64,000 nucleotides of DNA from NCBI RefSeq assembly GCF_025118155.1, contig NW_026251425.1:1-64000 (forward strand), written 5' to 3'. This document shows, piece after piece, positions 43,323 through 55,833 of this stretch. Every line of letters starts with the position of its first letter. Within the stretch, counting starts at the first letter, position 1. The position numbers were made by a program, and so were the translations under genes. The DNA comes from Cokeromyces recurvatus (Eukaryota; Mucoromycota; Mucoromycetes; Mucorales; Mucoraceae). The notes below the pieces were generated by a model. The model saw only the letters and a program-made list of their open reading frames with translations. It was not told where the DNA came from and searched no databases.

Positions 43323-46300
43323 ATGGACCATTTTGTTGAAGGTGCATCCCAAGATGACTTTACTTATTTAGAATACTCGGCCGATACGCAATCTTCACAA
43401 CAAGCCTATGATTTTACTAGTGACTTTACCCAAACACCTCATGATGAGCCCGATCTTTCGACATTGTCAATTTCTGATAACTTACAATTTGAAGATACAG
43501 ATGATTTGCAGCTAGCTGTTGAAGAGAAAAAGGATTTGCCTGCTCATGCTTGTAAATATTGTGGTATCCATTCACCTGCATCTGTTGTCAAATGTGTTAC
43601 TTGTGATCGATGGTTTTGTAATTCCAGAGGCAATACCTCTGGCTCCCACATCATCAACCATTTGGTAAGAGCTAAGCATAAGGAGGTAGCCCTTCACCCA
43701 GATTCACCATTAGGTGATACTGTATTAGAATGTTACAATTGTGGTTGTCGTAATGTCTTTTTATTGGGCTTCATTCCAGCTAAGAGTGATACCGTAGTCG
43801 TATTGATCTGCAGGTAAAAAAAATATATATATATATAATTGAATAATTAAATTAGTCATAATTGAAGGCATTGTTAATGATGATTATAAACTTAGACAAC
43901 CTTGCGCAGCTGTTCCTTCTTCTAAAGATATGAATTGGGATACTACACAATGGATGCCTCTCATAGATGATCGCTGTTTCTTGACTTGGCTTGTCAAGAT
44001 TCCTTCCGATCAAGAACAATTACGTGCACGTCAAATTTCCTCAGCCCAAATTAATAAATTAGAAGAATTATGGAAGGAGAATAAGGAAGCTACCTTAGAG
44101 GATTTAGAAAAACCAGGTGTAGATGATGAACCCCACCCTGTTTTACTAAGGTAAAAATTAAAAAGTATACAGAAAGAGATTATATGTATTAATTTATAAT
44201 TTTAGGTATGAAGATGCATACCAATATCAAAATATTTTTGGCCCTTTAGTTATGATGGAAGCAGAATATGATAAAAAGTTAAAGGAATCACAGGTAAAGA
44301 ATAAAATGAAATGAAATGAAATTAAGGGACTTGGCACAGTTGACTGAAGTATTTTTTTTCTTTCTTCTAGACATGTGATGACATTGTAGTTCGTTGGGAT
44401 GTAGGTCTTAATCAAAAAAACATTGCATGGTTCTATTTCCCTAAATTAGAAATGGGTGAGATCAAATTAGCTGTTGGTGATGAGCTTCGTTTAAGATATC
44501 GTGGTGAACTTCATGAGCCATGGAGTGCCACCGGCCATGTTATCAAGATCCCCAATAATGTTAGTGATGAAGTAGCTTTGGAATTAACACGTTCTAATAA
44601 AGCACCTACTGAATGCACGCATAACTTCTCTGTTGACTTTGTTTGGAAATCAACATCCTTTGATCGTATGCAATCAGCTATGAAGACCTTTGCAGTAGAT
44701 GAAACTAGCGTTAGTGGTTATATTTATCATCGACTTTTGGGACATGATGTTGAACCTCAAGTTTTAAAGACACAGATGCCCAAACGATTCTCTGCACCTT
44801 TTCTTCCTGAGCTTAATCATTCACAAGTTTATGCTGTTAAGTCTGTTCTTCAAAAGCCGTTGAGTTTAATTCAGGGTCCACCTGGTACGGGCAAAACAGT
44901 AACCTCCGCATCTATTGTTTATCATTTAGCCAAAATGAACCCAGGACAAGTCCTTGTATGCGCCCCATCCAATGTTGCTGTTGACCAATTAGCAGAAAAA
45001 ATTCATCAAACAGGTCTTAAAGTGGTTCGTATCACTGCCAAATCTCGTGAAGAGCTTGATTCACCTGTTTCCTTCTTGACCTTGCATGAACAGGTCCGAA
45101 ATAATGACACTAATATTGAGCTCCAAAAACTAATTCATCTCAAGCAAGATCAGGGAGAACTAAGTGCTGCAGATGAAAAGAAATATAAAGCCTTAAAACG
45201 TGCTTGTGAAAAGGAGATTTTACAAAATGCAGATGTCATTTGTTGTACGAGTGTTGGTGCAGGAGACCCACGTATTGCTAAAATGCGATTCAGAACTGTT
45301 TTGATTGATGAAGCTACTCAAGCTTCTGAACCTGAATGCATGATCCCATTAGTATTAGGTTGTAAGCAAGCAGTTTTAGTGGGTGATCATCAACAATTGG
45401 GTCCTGTCATCATGAACAAGAAGGCAGCACGTGCTGGCCTTTGCCAATCACTCTTTGAACGTCTTGTTATTTTAGGCATTCGACCTATTCGTTTGCAGGT
45501 TCAATATCGTATGCATCCCTGCTTGTCCGAATTCCCCAGTAATATGTTTTATGAAGGTACACTTCAGAATGGTATTACAACCCAAGAGCGTATTCGTAAA
45601 AATGTCGATTTCCCTTGGCCTGTACCTGAAACTCCCATGATGTTTTACGTTAATTTGGGTAATGAAGAGATTTCGACATCTGGTACCTCCTACTTGAACC
45701 GTACAGAAGCATCTAATTGTGAAAAGATTGTAACTCGCTTTATGAAGTCTGGTGTATTACCTTCGCAAATTGGTATTGTTACACCTTATGAAGGACAGCG
45801 TTCGTATATTGTTCAATATATGCAGTTTAATGGATCATTACGTAAAGATCTTTACAAGGAAATTGAAGTGGCTAGTGTAGATGCTTTCCAAGGTCGTGAA
45901 AAAGATTATATTATTCTGAGTTGTGTACGATCAAATGAACATCAAGGAATTGGGTTCTTGAGTGATCCACGACGTTTGAATGTTGCTTTGACACGTGCAA
46001 AATATGGTGTTGTAATTCTTGGTAACCCTAAGATCCTTAGCCGAGTAAGTTTTATATAAATATATAGTTGGGAATTATGAAGTGTAACTAAAATATATAA
46101 AATATATAGCATCCTTTATGGCATCACTTGTTGGTACATTATAAAGAAAAGGGTTGTCTTGTCGATGGTGCACTTAATAACTTGCGTGTTTCAATGATTC
46201 AATTCAATCGTCCTCGAAAGACATACCGCAAAGATGATAAATTCCGACAAGGCCTTGCCCATCAAGTAGATGCTCGTGAAGCATTTGCACGACCCCCATT

Positions 46301-46787
46301 AGCAATGGATAATCGACGTGGAAAAACATATGGTCAAGACTTTATGCAAACGCATGATCCTATTGGTTACATTCCCTCTGAACTTAATTCACTTCCAAGC
46401 TCTCAATTCAGCATTCCCTTTATTCCTTCAGCCAGTGGACCTTTCACGCAAGACTTATCGCAATCAAGTGTTTTCAATCGTAAGCAACGACAACAAACAG
46501 ATAATACTGACTCAACACAGCGATATATTCCCGGATCATCTACATTTGCAAATCATGTGATGGGATGGCAACAAGGATCGCAAAATTTATATAGTAGTCA
46601 GACATCCATTGGATTAGCACTTTCACAAAGTGACAGATTACGTATGATGGCAGCAAGTCAAAATACAATGAGTCAGGATACTGTACAGTACCCTTATGAA
46701 GATTATAAATCACAGGATGTTACGTCAATGATGAGTCAAGATTTTGATATTCGTAGCCAAGCAAGTCAATCATTCACTCAGTTTTAA
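43323..46787 (+). CDS. UPF1: UPF1/NAM7 RNA helicase of nonsense-mediated decay
   Basis: Exons 43323-43813, 43896-44150, 44206-44293, 44371-46044 and 46110-46787 give 1,061 residues. An acidic N-terminus is followed by the Cys/His-rich UPF2-binding domain ([29 protein letters not shown], about 75-165). Two RecA-like SF1 helicase domains follow: Walker A GPPGTGKT (about 446), [10 protein letters not shown] (about 591), QYRMHP, and [12 protein letters not shown]. The protein unwinds and remodels mRNPs at premature stops, in the cytoplasm, with UPF2 and UPF3. Residues about 929-1061 form a tail with 11 SQ and 3 TQ sites, resembling the SMG1-phosphorylated tail of animal UPF1; budding-yeast UPF1 lacks such a tail. 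The start is the first ATG before the conserved domain. Identification is certain; exon ends follow family alignment recalled from memory. Confidence 0.97.
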
Positions 46788-47457
46788 AATGAGGAGGAAA
46801 AATAGATTTTAAGAGGGCACGGATTGGATATTATTATTTTGCTTTTGGTAATGGTTATCTCGATGATGTATATGTGTGTATATATATTCTCTCATTTTTT
46901 TTTTATACAAGTTCTTATTGACTTTAGTAGTACAATACAATACAAAAGAAAAAGATAAAGAAAAAAGAAAGAGAAATAATATATATGTGTATACCAGTAT
47001 AATAGCATTTTAATATGAAAATAAAGGATTATTCAACATAAGATGTCATGTCGTTTAGCTTTTTTTTTCTTATTACATAAACAATTTAAACAATGAATCT
47101 AAAAATCGAGGTTCAATTGCTCTAATTAGCTCACCAACTACTAGAACAATAATCATAAATTACATGCTATTCTGTTGTATTTTAAAGTGTAGGTATTTTG
47201 TAGAGGGGGGAGGGAGAGTGCTATTTATTCAGACAGAGCTAATAATAATAAATAAATGATGCGAAAGTAATAAAAAGTAAAGCGCTTATTTTATTATAAA
47301 AATTCTAACACTACAATGTAAAATTATAATTAATTGCACTGATGAAGAAAAATTAAAATTTATGGCTTTTATTTATTTATTTATTTTTTAAACTTCGCAT
47401 AATATCACATTTAACGTATCTTTATTATTATTATTATTATTATTATTATAATTATCA
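46788..47457. other. UPF1-SYS1 intergenic region
   Basis: The UPF1 3' end is probably within 46800-47040 (AATAAAGG at about 47021). The rest is AT-rich, with TTA repeats just before the SYS1 start. No gene. Confidence 0.5.
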
Positions 47458-48159
47458 ATGGCAACTTCCACATTTAGAGCTTCTAAATGGGATCCTATTT
47501 ACATTATAGCCCAAGTAATGACTTACCAACTCCCTCACAATCTATCCATCCATGTCTATATATAATAATTATTAATTTATTTATTTATTTTACTTTATTT
47601 TATTTTTTTCAAGTAGATTATGGCCGTCCAATCTCTCTGCTACATCTCATTCACAGTTGTTCTGCTTATCAATCTTACATTAAGTGGCACTGATGTCTCA
47701 CTTGATCTCCTTTTCGATCCTCTTCAAATACGTACAGATACAGGATTTGGATGGTCTTTGATTGCTGTCTGGCTTATAAATGCCTTATTGTCAATACCCA
47801 TCTTGACGATTATTGTACAAAGAGCAAAACAAATTCTCGATTATGTCCTGACATTTCATTTTTTTCATTTACTGGGGTGTTGGTATAGGGTAGCATTCCC
47901 TACTAATGGGACATGGTGGTTATTACAGATTGTTACGATAATTATCATGACATTTGGTGGTGAATGGGCTTGTATGCATCGAGAAATGAAGCCCATCTTG
48001 ATTTCATCGACAACTGAGACAGCAAAAAGAAAAGATGGTCAACAAGGACCTTTATTATTAGATAAAGTTAAAAATATGTTCAACAAGGAACAAAACCAAA
48101 GATACGATCAGATACCATTGAATGATATACAAGAAGGTGCAAGCGGTAGTCGTTCGTAA
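47458..48159 (+). CDS. SYS1: SYS1 Golgi membrane protein
   Basis: Exon 1 (47458-47514, MATSTFRASKWDPIYIIAQ) and exon 2 (47617-48159) give 199 residues. The WDP motif near the N-terminus, four predicted membrane segments (about 20-40, 70-90, 98-118, 124-145) and the highly conserved FHFFHLLGCWYR block mark SYS1. It sits in late Golgi membranes and recruits the Arl3/ARFRP1 small GTPase, which in turn recruits golgin tethers. The cytosolic tail of about 50 residues is charged. Without the short first exon the conserved WDP start would be missing, which supports the intron at 47515-47616. Confidence 0.92.
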
Positions 48160-49239
48160 TCATTTTATAAAATAGATAAAACATGTACATATTATTATTA
48201 TTATTTTCAAGTAAATTCACTGAAAAAAAAAAAATTATACAATCTATCCACTAATCACGCAGATGTGTAATATTACTTGAATAATAACTAAACTTGACCA
48301 AATAATAATCAACACTAAATATGTTATATGCGTTAATAAGTATAACTAATAATAGTAAAAAAGAGGCTCATGATCTAATTAGCCAGTAAGCTTCATTATG
48401 TAATAAAAGACTACTGAAATCTCCAAAAATGGAACCATACTCTTAGGGATTGGATATTTACAGTGAGACATGGTATTTTGGTTAAAATTCGGTTAACAAA
48501 ATGATGGAATATATGAATGACCCAGACACAAGGTAGTTGGCTAGTAAATAATGCTGAAGAATAAACACGCCATTAAATAGAGGGGTCAAAATTAGACTTC
48601 TTCTTCTATTCTGGCTTGGTTATAATATCATGAGTAAAAAATCCTTAATTAGTTTCTACCTTGGATATTTACCCAACCCATTAATGGCTGATCTTATTAA
48701 ACGAAATATGCTTCTTACTTTTGTGCCACAATCAAAATTCGCATAAAACCTTTCATAAAAGATTCGCCTTCATTGCCTCTACAGTCTTATGCAAAGGACT
48801 GGCTTGTCAGACTAACAGTATTATTGATATAATTCCTTATATAGCTGCTTCCTATTTCTTTCCTTGAAACAACTTTTACAGTTTTCAATGTGATCAACAT
48901 CTTGTATCCAAAGTATAATTTCCTTTCCTTTTTTTTTTATAATGATAATAATGACTATCATAGCAATTTTTTTCTTTGTTATCCATACAATGATTTATTC
49001 TGCAAGTCTTTTTTAATAAATAAAAAAAAATAAAGGTTATAATACATTCGATACTTTATCTTCACTGTAATCATTAAAAAAAAATTATTGCTTGTCATTG
49101 ATAGGCTTTTTTGTTCCTTTTTAATACATTTGTTTCTCTTTTTTTTAAAAGTCAGTCATCATCAAGGTATTTTTATTTTATTTTATTTTATTTTTTTTTT
49201 TAAAATTTTTTTTTTTTTTTTTTTTGTATCTAATTAAAA
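48160..49239. other. 1.1-kb intergenic region
   Basis: No convincing gene. A short plus-strand stretch near 48640-48740 reads SLISFYLGYLPNPLMADLIK and then breaks, so it may be a relic. T runs before 49240 precede the HisRS start and probably form its promoter or leader. Confidence 0.4.
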
Positions 49240-51026
49240 ATGTCTACCACAGATCGTAAACAACAATTGAGTCAATCGATTGAAGCTCAAGGACAAAAAG
49301 TGCGTCAATTAAAAGCAGATAAAGCAGAAAAAGCTGTTATTGATCAAGAAGTACAAGCTCTTTTAGCACTTAAAAAAGAATTAGCCGAACTTGAAGGTAC
49401 CGCTAATGTCACCAAGAAGCCTACCAAAACCAACTTTACCTTAAAAACACCAAAGGTAACCTGAAAAAAAAAATAAAAAAAAAATAATTTACTTTATCTT
49501 ATGCATCATACTCTCTTTTAGGGTACCAAAGATTATAATGATAAGGATATGGCTATTCGTGAAAAGGTCTTTAATACTATTACTAAAGTTTTTAAAAAAC
49601 ACGGTGCTGTCACTATAGACACTCCCGTCTTTGAACTCAAGGTAAGATATATATATATAACTATATATAATACATGAATCTATTCATCTCATACCCTTTT
49701 TCTTTTTTCTTTAAAAAAAAAATAAAGGAAATCTTGGCTGGCAAATATGGTGAGGACAGTAAACTTATCTATGACTTGGCTGATCAAGGTGGTGAAGAAT
49801 GTTCATTGCGTTATGATTTGACAGTACCCTTTGCCCGTTTTGTAGCTATGAATGGTAAAGAGCACCAAAATATCAAGCGTTACCAAATTGCTAAGGTCTA
49901 CCGTCGTGACCAACCTGCGATGACAAAGGGTCGTATGCGTGAATTCTATCAATGCGATTTCGATATCGCTGGTGTGTATGATCCTATGATTCCAGATTCT
50001 GAAATTTTGCGTATCCTGTGTGAGGCCCTGACTGCGTTGGATGTTGGAAAGTTTACTGTCAAGTTGAATCATCGTAAGATTTTAGATGGTATCTTTGAGG
50101 TATGTGGTGTACCTGTTGACAATATTCGTCCTATTTCATCTGCAGTTGATAAGTTGGATAAATTACCTTGGGCAGATGTGAAGCGTGAGATGGTTGAGGA
50201 AAAGGGACTTGCTGAAGAGGCAGCTGATAAGATTGGTGAATACGTGAAGCATAAGGGGGGTCGTGATCTTTTAGAAAAGCTCAAGCAAGATACTGTCTTG
50301 ATGGCCAACAAGAGTGCCGCTGAAGGTTTGAAGGATATGGAAATCTTGTTTGATTATTTAGAAATCTTTGAGGTCATGGATAAAATGTCATTTGATCTTA
50401 GTTTGGCTAGAGGTCTTGATTATTATACAGGTATTATCTATGAAGCCGTTACCGAGAAGTCTGCACCTCCCAAGTTGGCTGAAGGGATTGTGAATCGCAA
50501 GAAGGAAGGTACAGATGAGTTGGATGAATCTACTGTAGGTGTAGGTTCTATTGCTGCTGGTGGTCGTTATGATAACCTTGTGGGTATGTTCTCAGGCACC
50601 AACAAGAAGGGTCAGCCCAACTTACAAATCCCTTGTGTGGGCGTTTCAATTGGTGTTGAACGTGTCTTTTCTATTTTGATGTCTAAGCAAAACCCTCAAC
50701 AGATTAAGAGTAATGAAACTGAAGTCTATGTAATCGCTGTAGGTGATGGTCTTTTGAAGGAACGCATGGCGATTGCTAAACAACTCTGGGATGTTGGTAT
50801 TAAAGCTTCTTATATGTTCAAGAACAAGCCTCGACTTGATAAACAATTTGATGTTTGTGAAAAGGATATGATCCCATTGGCCATCATTATCGGTAAAGAT
50901 GAATTGGAAAAAGGTCAAGTTCGTATTAAAGACATGAGATCCAAGAATGAAGCACAAGGAGGTGGTATCGTCATTCAACAAGCTGACATGATTAAAGAAA
51001 TTAAAGAAAGACTTGCCCATTTATAG
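49240..51026 (+). CDS. HTS1: Histidyl-tRNA synthetase with N-terminal WHEP domain
   Basis: Exons 49240-49455, 49522-49641 and 49728-51026 give 544 residues. Residues about 8-52 ([38 protein letters not shown]) form a WHEP domain, a helix-turn-helix seen in animal HisRS. The class II core follows: [13 protein letters not shown], motif 2 ([20 protein letters not shown]), the histidine-binding RGLDYYTG, motif 3 (GVSIGVERV) and the C-terminal anticodon-binding domain. It charges tRNA-His with histidine in the cytosol. No mitochondrial presequence precedes this start, so dual targeting as in yeast HTS1 would need another start. Budding-yeast HTS1 has no WHEP. Identification certain; the start is well supported. 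Confidence 0.96.
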
Positions 51027-51147
51027 ACATACAATTGAGATTTAATAAATATAATAAAATAGAATTTTGCATATTCTTTTTTAATTCCTTTAATTTTTAT
51101 TTTTATTTTATTTTTATTTTTTTTTTAATTTCCCCCCCCATTTAACT

Positions 51148-52520
51148 ATGACAGATTACATTATTTCTACAGAAGAACCTCCTTTAACAACTGAAGAGCC
51201 TTTAAATAATCCAGAACTTTTACAGGAAATAAAAGACTTGAACGCAGTTGACGACCCTCATGACATACAAGTTCCTACTGCTATTATTATCGATAAGGAA
51301 GAGCCCAACAAACTTCACAGTCATCCATTACCTATCCCATCTCAACTTGCATCTACAGTTACAACTACAACTACTATCCAGGGTGCACTTGAAACTCCTA
51401 AAACTTTAACGCAACTATCGAATAATGAATCAGAGGATGATGATGATGATGAACTGAAACGCATCACCGAATCCAATCGTCACATCACTCCACCACCCCC
51501 CACACCACAACGGCCACGTTCCAAATCCCTACGCAGTCTTAGTCTATCAGTACGTCGTCAGTTGCTGGTCTTTTCTGATCAACCCACTGTAATTGAGCAA
51601 GGTGATCGTATCATCACTCATTATAAATATGGAGCGGGGCCAAAAGGAGCCCTGGATGACGATCAACGACCGACACGACAACAACGATCCTATCTTGTAG
51701 CCTGTGACTTTAGTGATGAAAGTCAAAATGCCATTGAATGGACAACAGGAACGATGATGCGTGATGGAGACCGTCTTTATGTAGTGACGGTTGTCAATCG
51801 AGAAGATAATCCAGAAGCAGTGAAGAAAACAGGACTCTCTTTATCAAAGGAGGTATGTATATATAAATAGGTTAAAAAGAAAGCAGTATGTACTTATTTA
51901 TTAAATGTAAATAGTTGAAGAAAGCATCAGAGAGTGTCACGGAAATATCCAAAAAGGCCTTAAAACAAATGTTATTATTTGATATTGACTTGATAACGTT
52001 TGCTATTTGTGGACGAGTGAAGACGGTTTTATCAAAATTGGCAAGTAGTGTGTGTGGGGAGGAGAGGGAATACTAATAATGGGTCTAATTTAATTCATTT
52101 TTTATGGATAATAGATTGAAGATCTATCTTTAACAATGGTTATTTGTGGTAGTAGAGGCAGAGGCACAATGACAGGGTATAGAATTAATTCTTACTACTA
52201 CAAGAATCGAGTACATTATTAACAATAACTTGAAATAGGATATTTATGGGCTCTATTTCTACTTTTCTCGTTCATAATTCAACAGTTCCTGTTACCGTCA
52301 TTCGACCACAAAAGAAAAAGAAAGTTGTTTCTAAAAAGCCAATCCATCCACTACCACTAAGCCAAAGTAAATCAAATATACATATATATATGTATATGCG
52401 TGTGTGTGTGTTTAGTTTTATTAAATGTGCTAATTTTCTTTATATTTATATATAGGCGTAAAGTTAGGTCAGTTAGCTGTGGATGAGCTTAGTAGTAATA
52501 AATCCACAAGCAAAAAATAG
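51148..52520 (+). CDS. Universal stress protein (USP) domain protein
   Basis: Five exons: 51148-51852, 51915-52040, 52115-52176, 52239-52366 and 52456-52520 (361 residues). Residues about 1-180 are acidic and Ser/Thr/Pro-rich, likely disordered, with RSKSLRSLSLSVRRQL as a possible phosphorylation segment. The USP fold starts at SYLVACDFSDESQNAIEW (about 183) and ends with VICGSRGRGTMTGIF..GSISTFLVHNSTVPVTVIRP, the ATP/phosphate-loop signature G-x2-G-x9-G-S/T. Such fungal proteins are stress-responsive nucleotide binders of unclear function. The second intron appears to use GC-AG ends (52041 GCAAGT). The stop lies 8 bases from that of CSN3 on the other strand. Confidence 0.85.
52041..52114 (+). 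other. Probable GC-AG intron in the USP gene
   Basis: The intron begins GCAAGT, the typical GC-AG donor, contains TACTAATAA as a strong branch site, and ends GGATAATAG. Reading phase and the LSKL-IEDLSL join fit. A GT-AG alternative (donor at 52047, acceptor after ATTGAAG) keeps the frame but has weaker sites. Confidence 0.65.
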
Positions 52521-52528
52521 TGACTATC

Positions 52529-54311
52529 TTATAAAAACATCTTGTTTTCGTTATCCAACGAAACATCAAAGTCTTCTTCATAAGACGTAGTAGTAGATAA
52601 CTGTCCACCACTATTTGCACTAAGTGTTAAATACTATGTATACATGTTAATAAACGAAATTTTTTCCCCCCTCTTCCTCCTATCTTTATTCAGCTTCTTA
52701 CCCTTGCTTGGAAATCTTTGTTTAATCCTTCTAATTTATCCATAAGAGCTATACGTTGAGTAAGATTTGTAACTTTAAGAATCGTTTCCAAGTCAATGAG
52801 TTGTTGCTCTTGTTCATCTCCAAAATGAACCATTTTTATATGTTGGTCTGTTATTGATATAGAAGCCATTATTTGTTTTTGATGAATCTATTAAATAGTA
52901 CGAGTAAGTAAAAAATTCCATTTGATGATAGCTATATAAGATACTACCATGTCAATTAGAATTAACTCAAGTTCCTCTATTGTCATATCCCCAATCTTCT
53001 CGGCCATCTCCTTTAGTTCTACTGTTATATAGACCCTCGTCAACTCTTTAATTTTCTTGCGTCTTAATGCTTCAAAACATTGTTTGACTAACCCTATATG
53101 CTGATCATCTTCAAAGACAGATGACTTGTTCACAATCTCTTGAAACTTTTCTATGCTGGTATCATGAAAGGCCTTCACTAGGTTGATATAAGGTGTGGCC
53201 TGCATCTTACACATCTTTTCAACTCCTTGCGCTGTATACTTGGGTAATGCTCTCAATCGGCCATCCCAGATAAGAGAGACTAGCACATATTTCTTGTAGG
53301 CAGCAATCTGAATAGCACTGATCGCCTTTTGTATAGGAGCCGAAATCACAATACTTAAAGAATCTAAAGCGTCTCCAAACCGCTTATTACCAATGTAGAT
53401 GATGGCTCCATAGTAAAAATATTCCAAGAAGCCCTGAATATCAATATCGTTTTTCTATTAAAAAAGGTTAGCTTTTCTCTCTCTCTCTTTTATCAAATAA
53501 TAATCTTATCATTTACTTTAGGGTCAATTATTTCAATGTCTTGGGTCAAGATATCAAGTGGGAATCGATATGCTTTAGCTAAAATACATGCCTATTATAT
53601 ATATATGTAAATAATAAATTATAGTGAAAAAAGTATATATATGCCTAACTTGAAGAAATGGAGCATGAAGAGAAGTTAATTCATGTAGATTATTATTTGA
53701 GAAACGATTAATAGCTAACTTGAATGTTTGAAGAGGTAATAAAGGCTAATAAAAGTAAGACAAGCATACAGATTATTATTATCATTACTTTTTTTTTTTT
53801 TTTTGCCCTTTTGCGATACTACCTTTTGCATAACTTCAGTTAAATATAACAATGCTTTACCGACAAGTGAGACTAATTTACAAGTGAGTCAATGTTGATA
53901 AATATATTGTTCTATATTTCTTACATCGCGAAGGTGCTAATTGTACTTGTTCAACTTCAAATACTTGAATAAAATGATGCAACATTTGAAACAAATGTAA
54001 TCCATTATTTTCAGTTGCTTCCAAACACCTTGCTGTACTATACAAAAGATAAGAAGAGGGACATGTCAATTAAATAATAACACTACTACATCTTACATAA
54101 AGTAGAGATAGGCTAATGAAAATGTAGCTGGATTAATAACAGTGAGTGGATCAAGTCCGTCCAGTGTATAACTTGTGAGCTGTTGTGTTGTTAATTTATT
54201 TAACATGGTGAGATTTTCTTGATGTGTAAATCTGCCAGATACAATACGACCAATGACTTCATCAAGAGTAATTGGATCAGTTGATTGCTCTGTTATTTCG
54301 TCAGTTTGCAT
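52529..54311 (-). CDS. CSN3: COP9 signalosome subunit 3
   Basis: Eight exons on the minus strand: 54311-54097, 54037-53925, 53872-53823, 53745-53650, 53591-53517, 53454-52948, 52887-52702 and 52600-52529, giving 437 residues (human CSN3 has 423). Diagnostic blocks are LHELTSLHAPFLQACILAKA, FLEYFYYGAIIYIGNKRFGD, AYKKYVLVSLIWDGRLRALP, GLVKQCFEALRRKKIKELTR and the winged-helix part of the PCI domain (MASISITDQHIKMVHFGD). It ends in an acidic tail (YEEDFDVSLD). It is a scaffold subunit of the complex that removes NEDD8 from cullins. The first ATG in frame with the domain is at 54311. It shares a 151-base upstream region with the next gene. Confidence 0.93.
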
Positions 54312-54462
54312 TTGTATTTTTTTTTCTAATAACAATAATAATAAAAAAGCCAGTAGTATTTATGGAGATAGGCGTGTATTTAAAAGCCGAATTACAATTA
54401 TCTAAATTATACATGTATAAAAAAAATGTCTTTTTTATTTTATTTTATTTTAATTCTTTTGA
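54312..54462. promoter_or_regulatory. Divergent promoter between CSN3 and the PCI/SAC3-like gene
   Basis: The 151 bases between opposing ATGs must hold both core promoters. A/T-rich throughout, with an AATAATAAT tract near 54330-54345. No specific factor site is recognised. Confidence 0.6.
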
Positions 54463-55833
54463 ATGTCAAATATAAAACAACACACTAAAGAAATAGGTAT
54501 TCTTCTTTTTTTCAAGAAAAAAGAAGTATTAATGATAAGAATATATAGAATAATTATAATATAGAAATAAAGCTATGGTCATTAGATGATTCTCCACAAA
54601 CTTCAACAACAAAGAACGGTAATAAAGCATAATTATATCTTGTTATCTTATATACCCCTTATTCATGTTATTTCATCAGAAACAATTAATGGATTAAGAA
54701 AATCTACTAAAAATTGGGATGAAGATACAAGACGAAAAAAATTCGAAAAAGTACAAGATCTATCACTTGTAAGTCGATCCAATGTTAGTAATGACGAGCA
54801 TAGGTAAGAATAAAAAAAAAAAAACTATTCTTCTTTCTCCTCCTTTTTCTTTTCTATTCTCTTACATACATTATACAGTTTAAAAAATGTGAAACTTCAA
54901 CACGACCTTTGGAATCATATTCAAGAAAAAGTAAACTTTCTTCCTATAAATATACATATTTATACATATATTCTTTCTGTATATATTTATTGATAAGGTG
55001 TATTAGATCTCCGAAGGTATTAAAGATGAAAAAGATAAAAAAGAATGGGATCCTATTGTCGATTTGTTACGTAAACTTCGAGAAGGTGTCTATGCTACTC
55101 ATTGGAGCTATAGTGATTACTCATTTGCAATAAAAGGTAATATAGATGTACTAACAAAAAAAAAAAAAGCTTTATCATTACGTAATCTGAATCTTAAACA
55201 ATACTAGTTTTTGAGTTATCTGCGGATTGTTGTGTCAAAGCTGAAAGATATGAAGAACTTTCAAAGAGCTTAATTGGACTGTTGGATCATTTATACACTA
55301 AAATAGTAAGTTTCAAAATAATCCACAAATTGAGACAGACACTTATTAAATTATGTTTAAAGTCTACTACTTGCAGTCAACGTCAATCTTATTATGTTGT
55401 GTTGAGTATTTTATATCATTCGTGCTATTTACAAAATTTAAAATTAGCATGGCGACACGTTCATTATCTTGATTTAAATACACATGAAGGGAACTTTGGA
55501 AAACACCTACTTAAATCGATCTCACAGGAAAATCCAATTCACTATTTTCGTTTATACCATTATAATCCTTATTGGACATTTAAGGTTCTTATGAATAATT
55601 ACAATGATGTGATGCGACGAAAAGCTATTAACACCTTAAGGAAAGCTTATTTATCGACGTCGATTTCTTGGATTGGACAATGGATAGGCATTTATCATGA
55701 TAATAATATTGTTTTAAAAGAAATGGATAGACTTGTAAAACCTAGTTGTATTCTCTCAGTTGATTATGAACGACAATTGGTTTATTTTAATAGAAAAAAG
55801 GTAGCAGATCGGGAAAAAGTTATCCCTAATTAG
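54463..55833 (+). CDS. PCI-domain protein of the SAC3/GANP type
   Basis: Seven exons in consistent phase: 54463-54496, 54586-54618, 54680-54803, 54879-54930, 55007-55136, 55208-55305 and 55363-55833, giving 313 residues. A charged N-terminus leads into a helical repeat region (DDEH..LKNVKLQHDLWNHIQ, VFELSADCCVKAERYEELSK). It ends with a winged-helix-like part (HYFRLYHYNPYWTFKVLMNN, then VMRRKAINTLRKAY). This layout fits the SAC3/GANP/CSN8/PSMD8 branch of PCI proteins, which act as scaffolds in mRNA export or in the proteasome lid and signalosome. I cannot say which member it is. Its head-to-head placement with CSN3, also a PCI protein, is notable. The first two tiny exons are inferred from phase. 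Confidence 0.65.

Noticed and set aside
46318..46560. Second ORF overlapping the UPF1 tail
   Set aside because: It is in another frame of a clearly coding exon and has no support of its own.
50069..51020. Minus-strand ORFs opposite HisRS
   Set aside because: These are shadows of a strongly coding plus-strand gene.
52702..52887. CSN3 ending at the in-frame stop just after ..FQARVRS
   Set aside because: A good GTAAGA donor lies before that stop and an in-phase acceptor leads to an acidic tail like that of other CSN3 proteins, so an eighth exon is preferred.
54312..54335. Longer N-terminus for CSN3
   Set aside because: The extension starts at a TTG codon in an A/T tract. The first ATG in frame is at 54309-54311 (minus strand), so the shorter protein is used.
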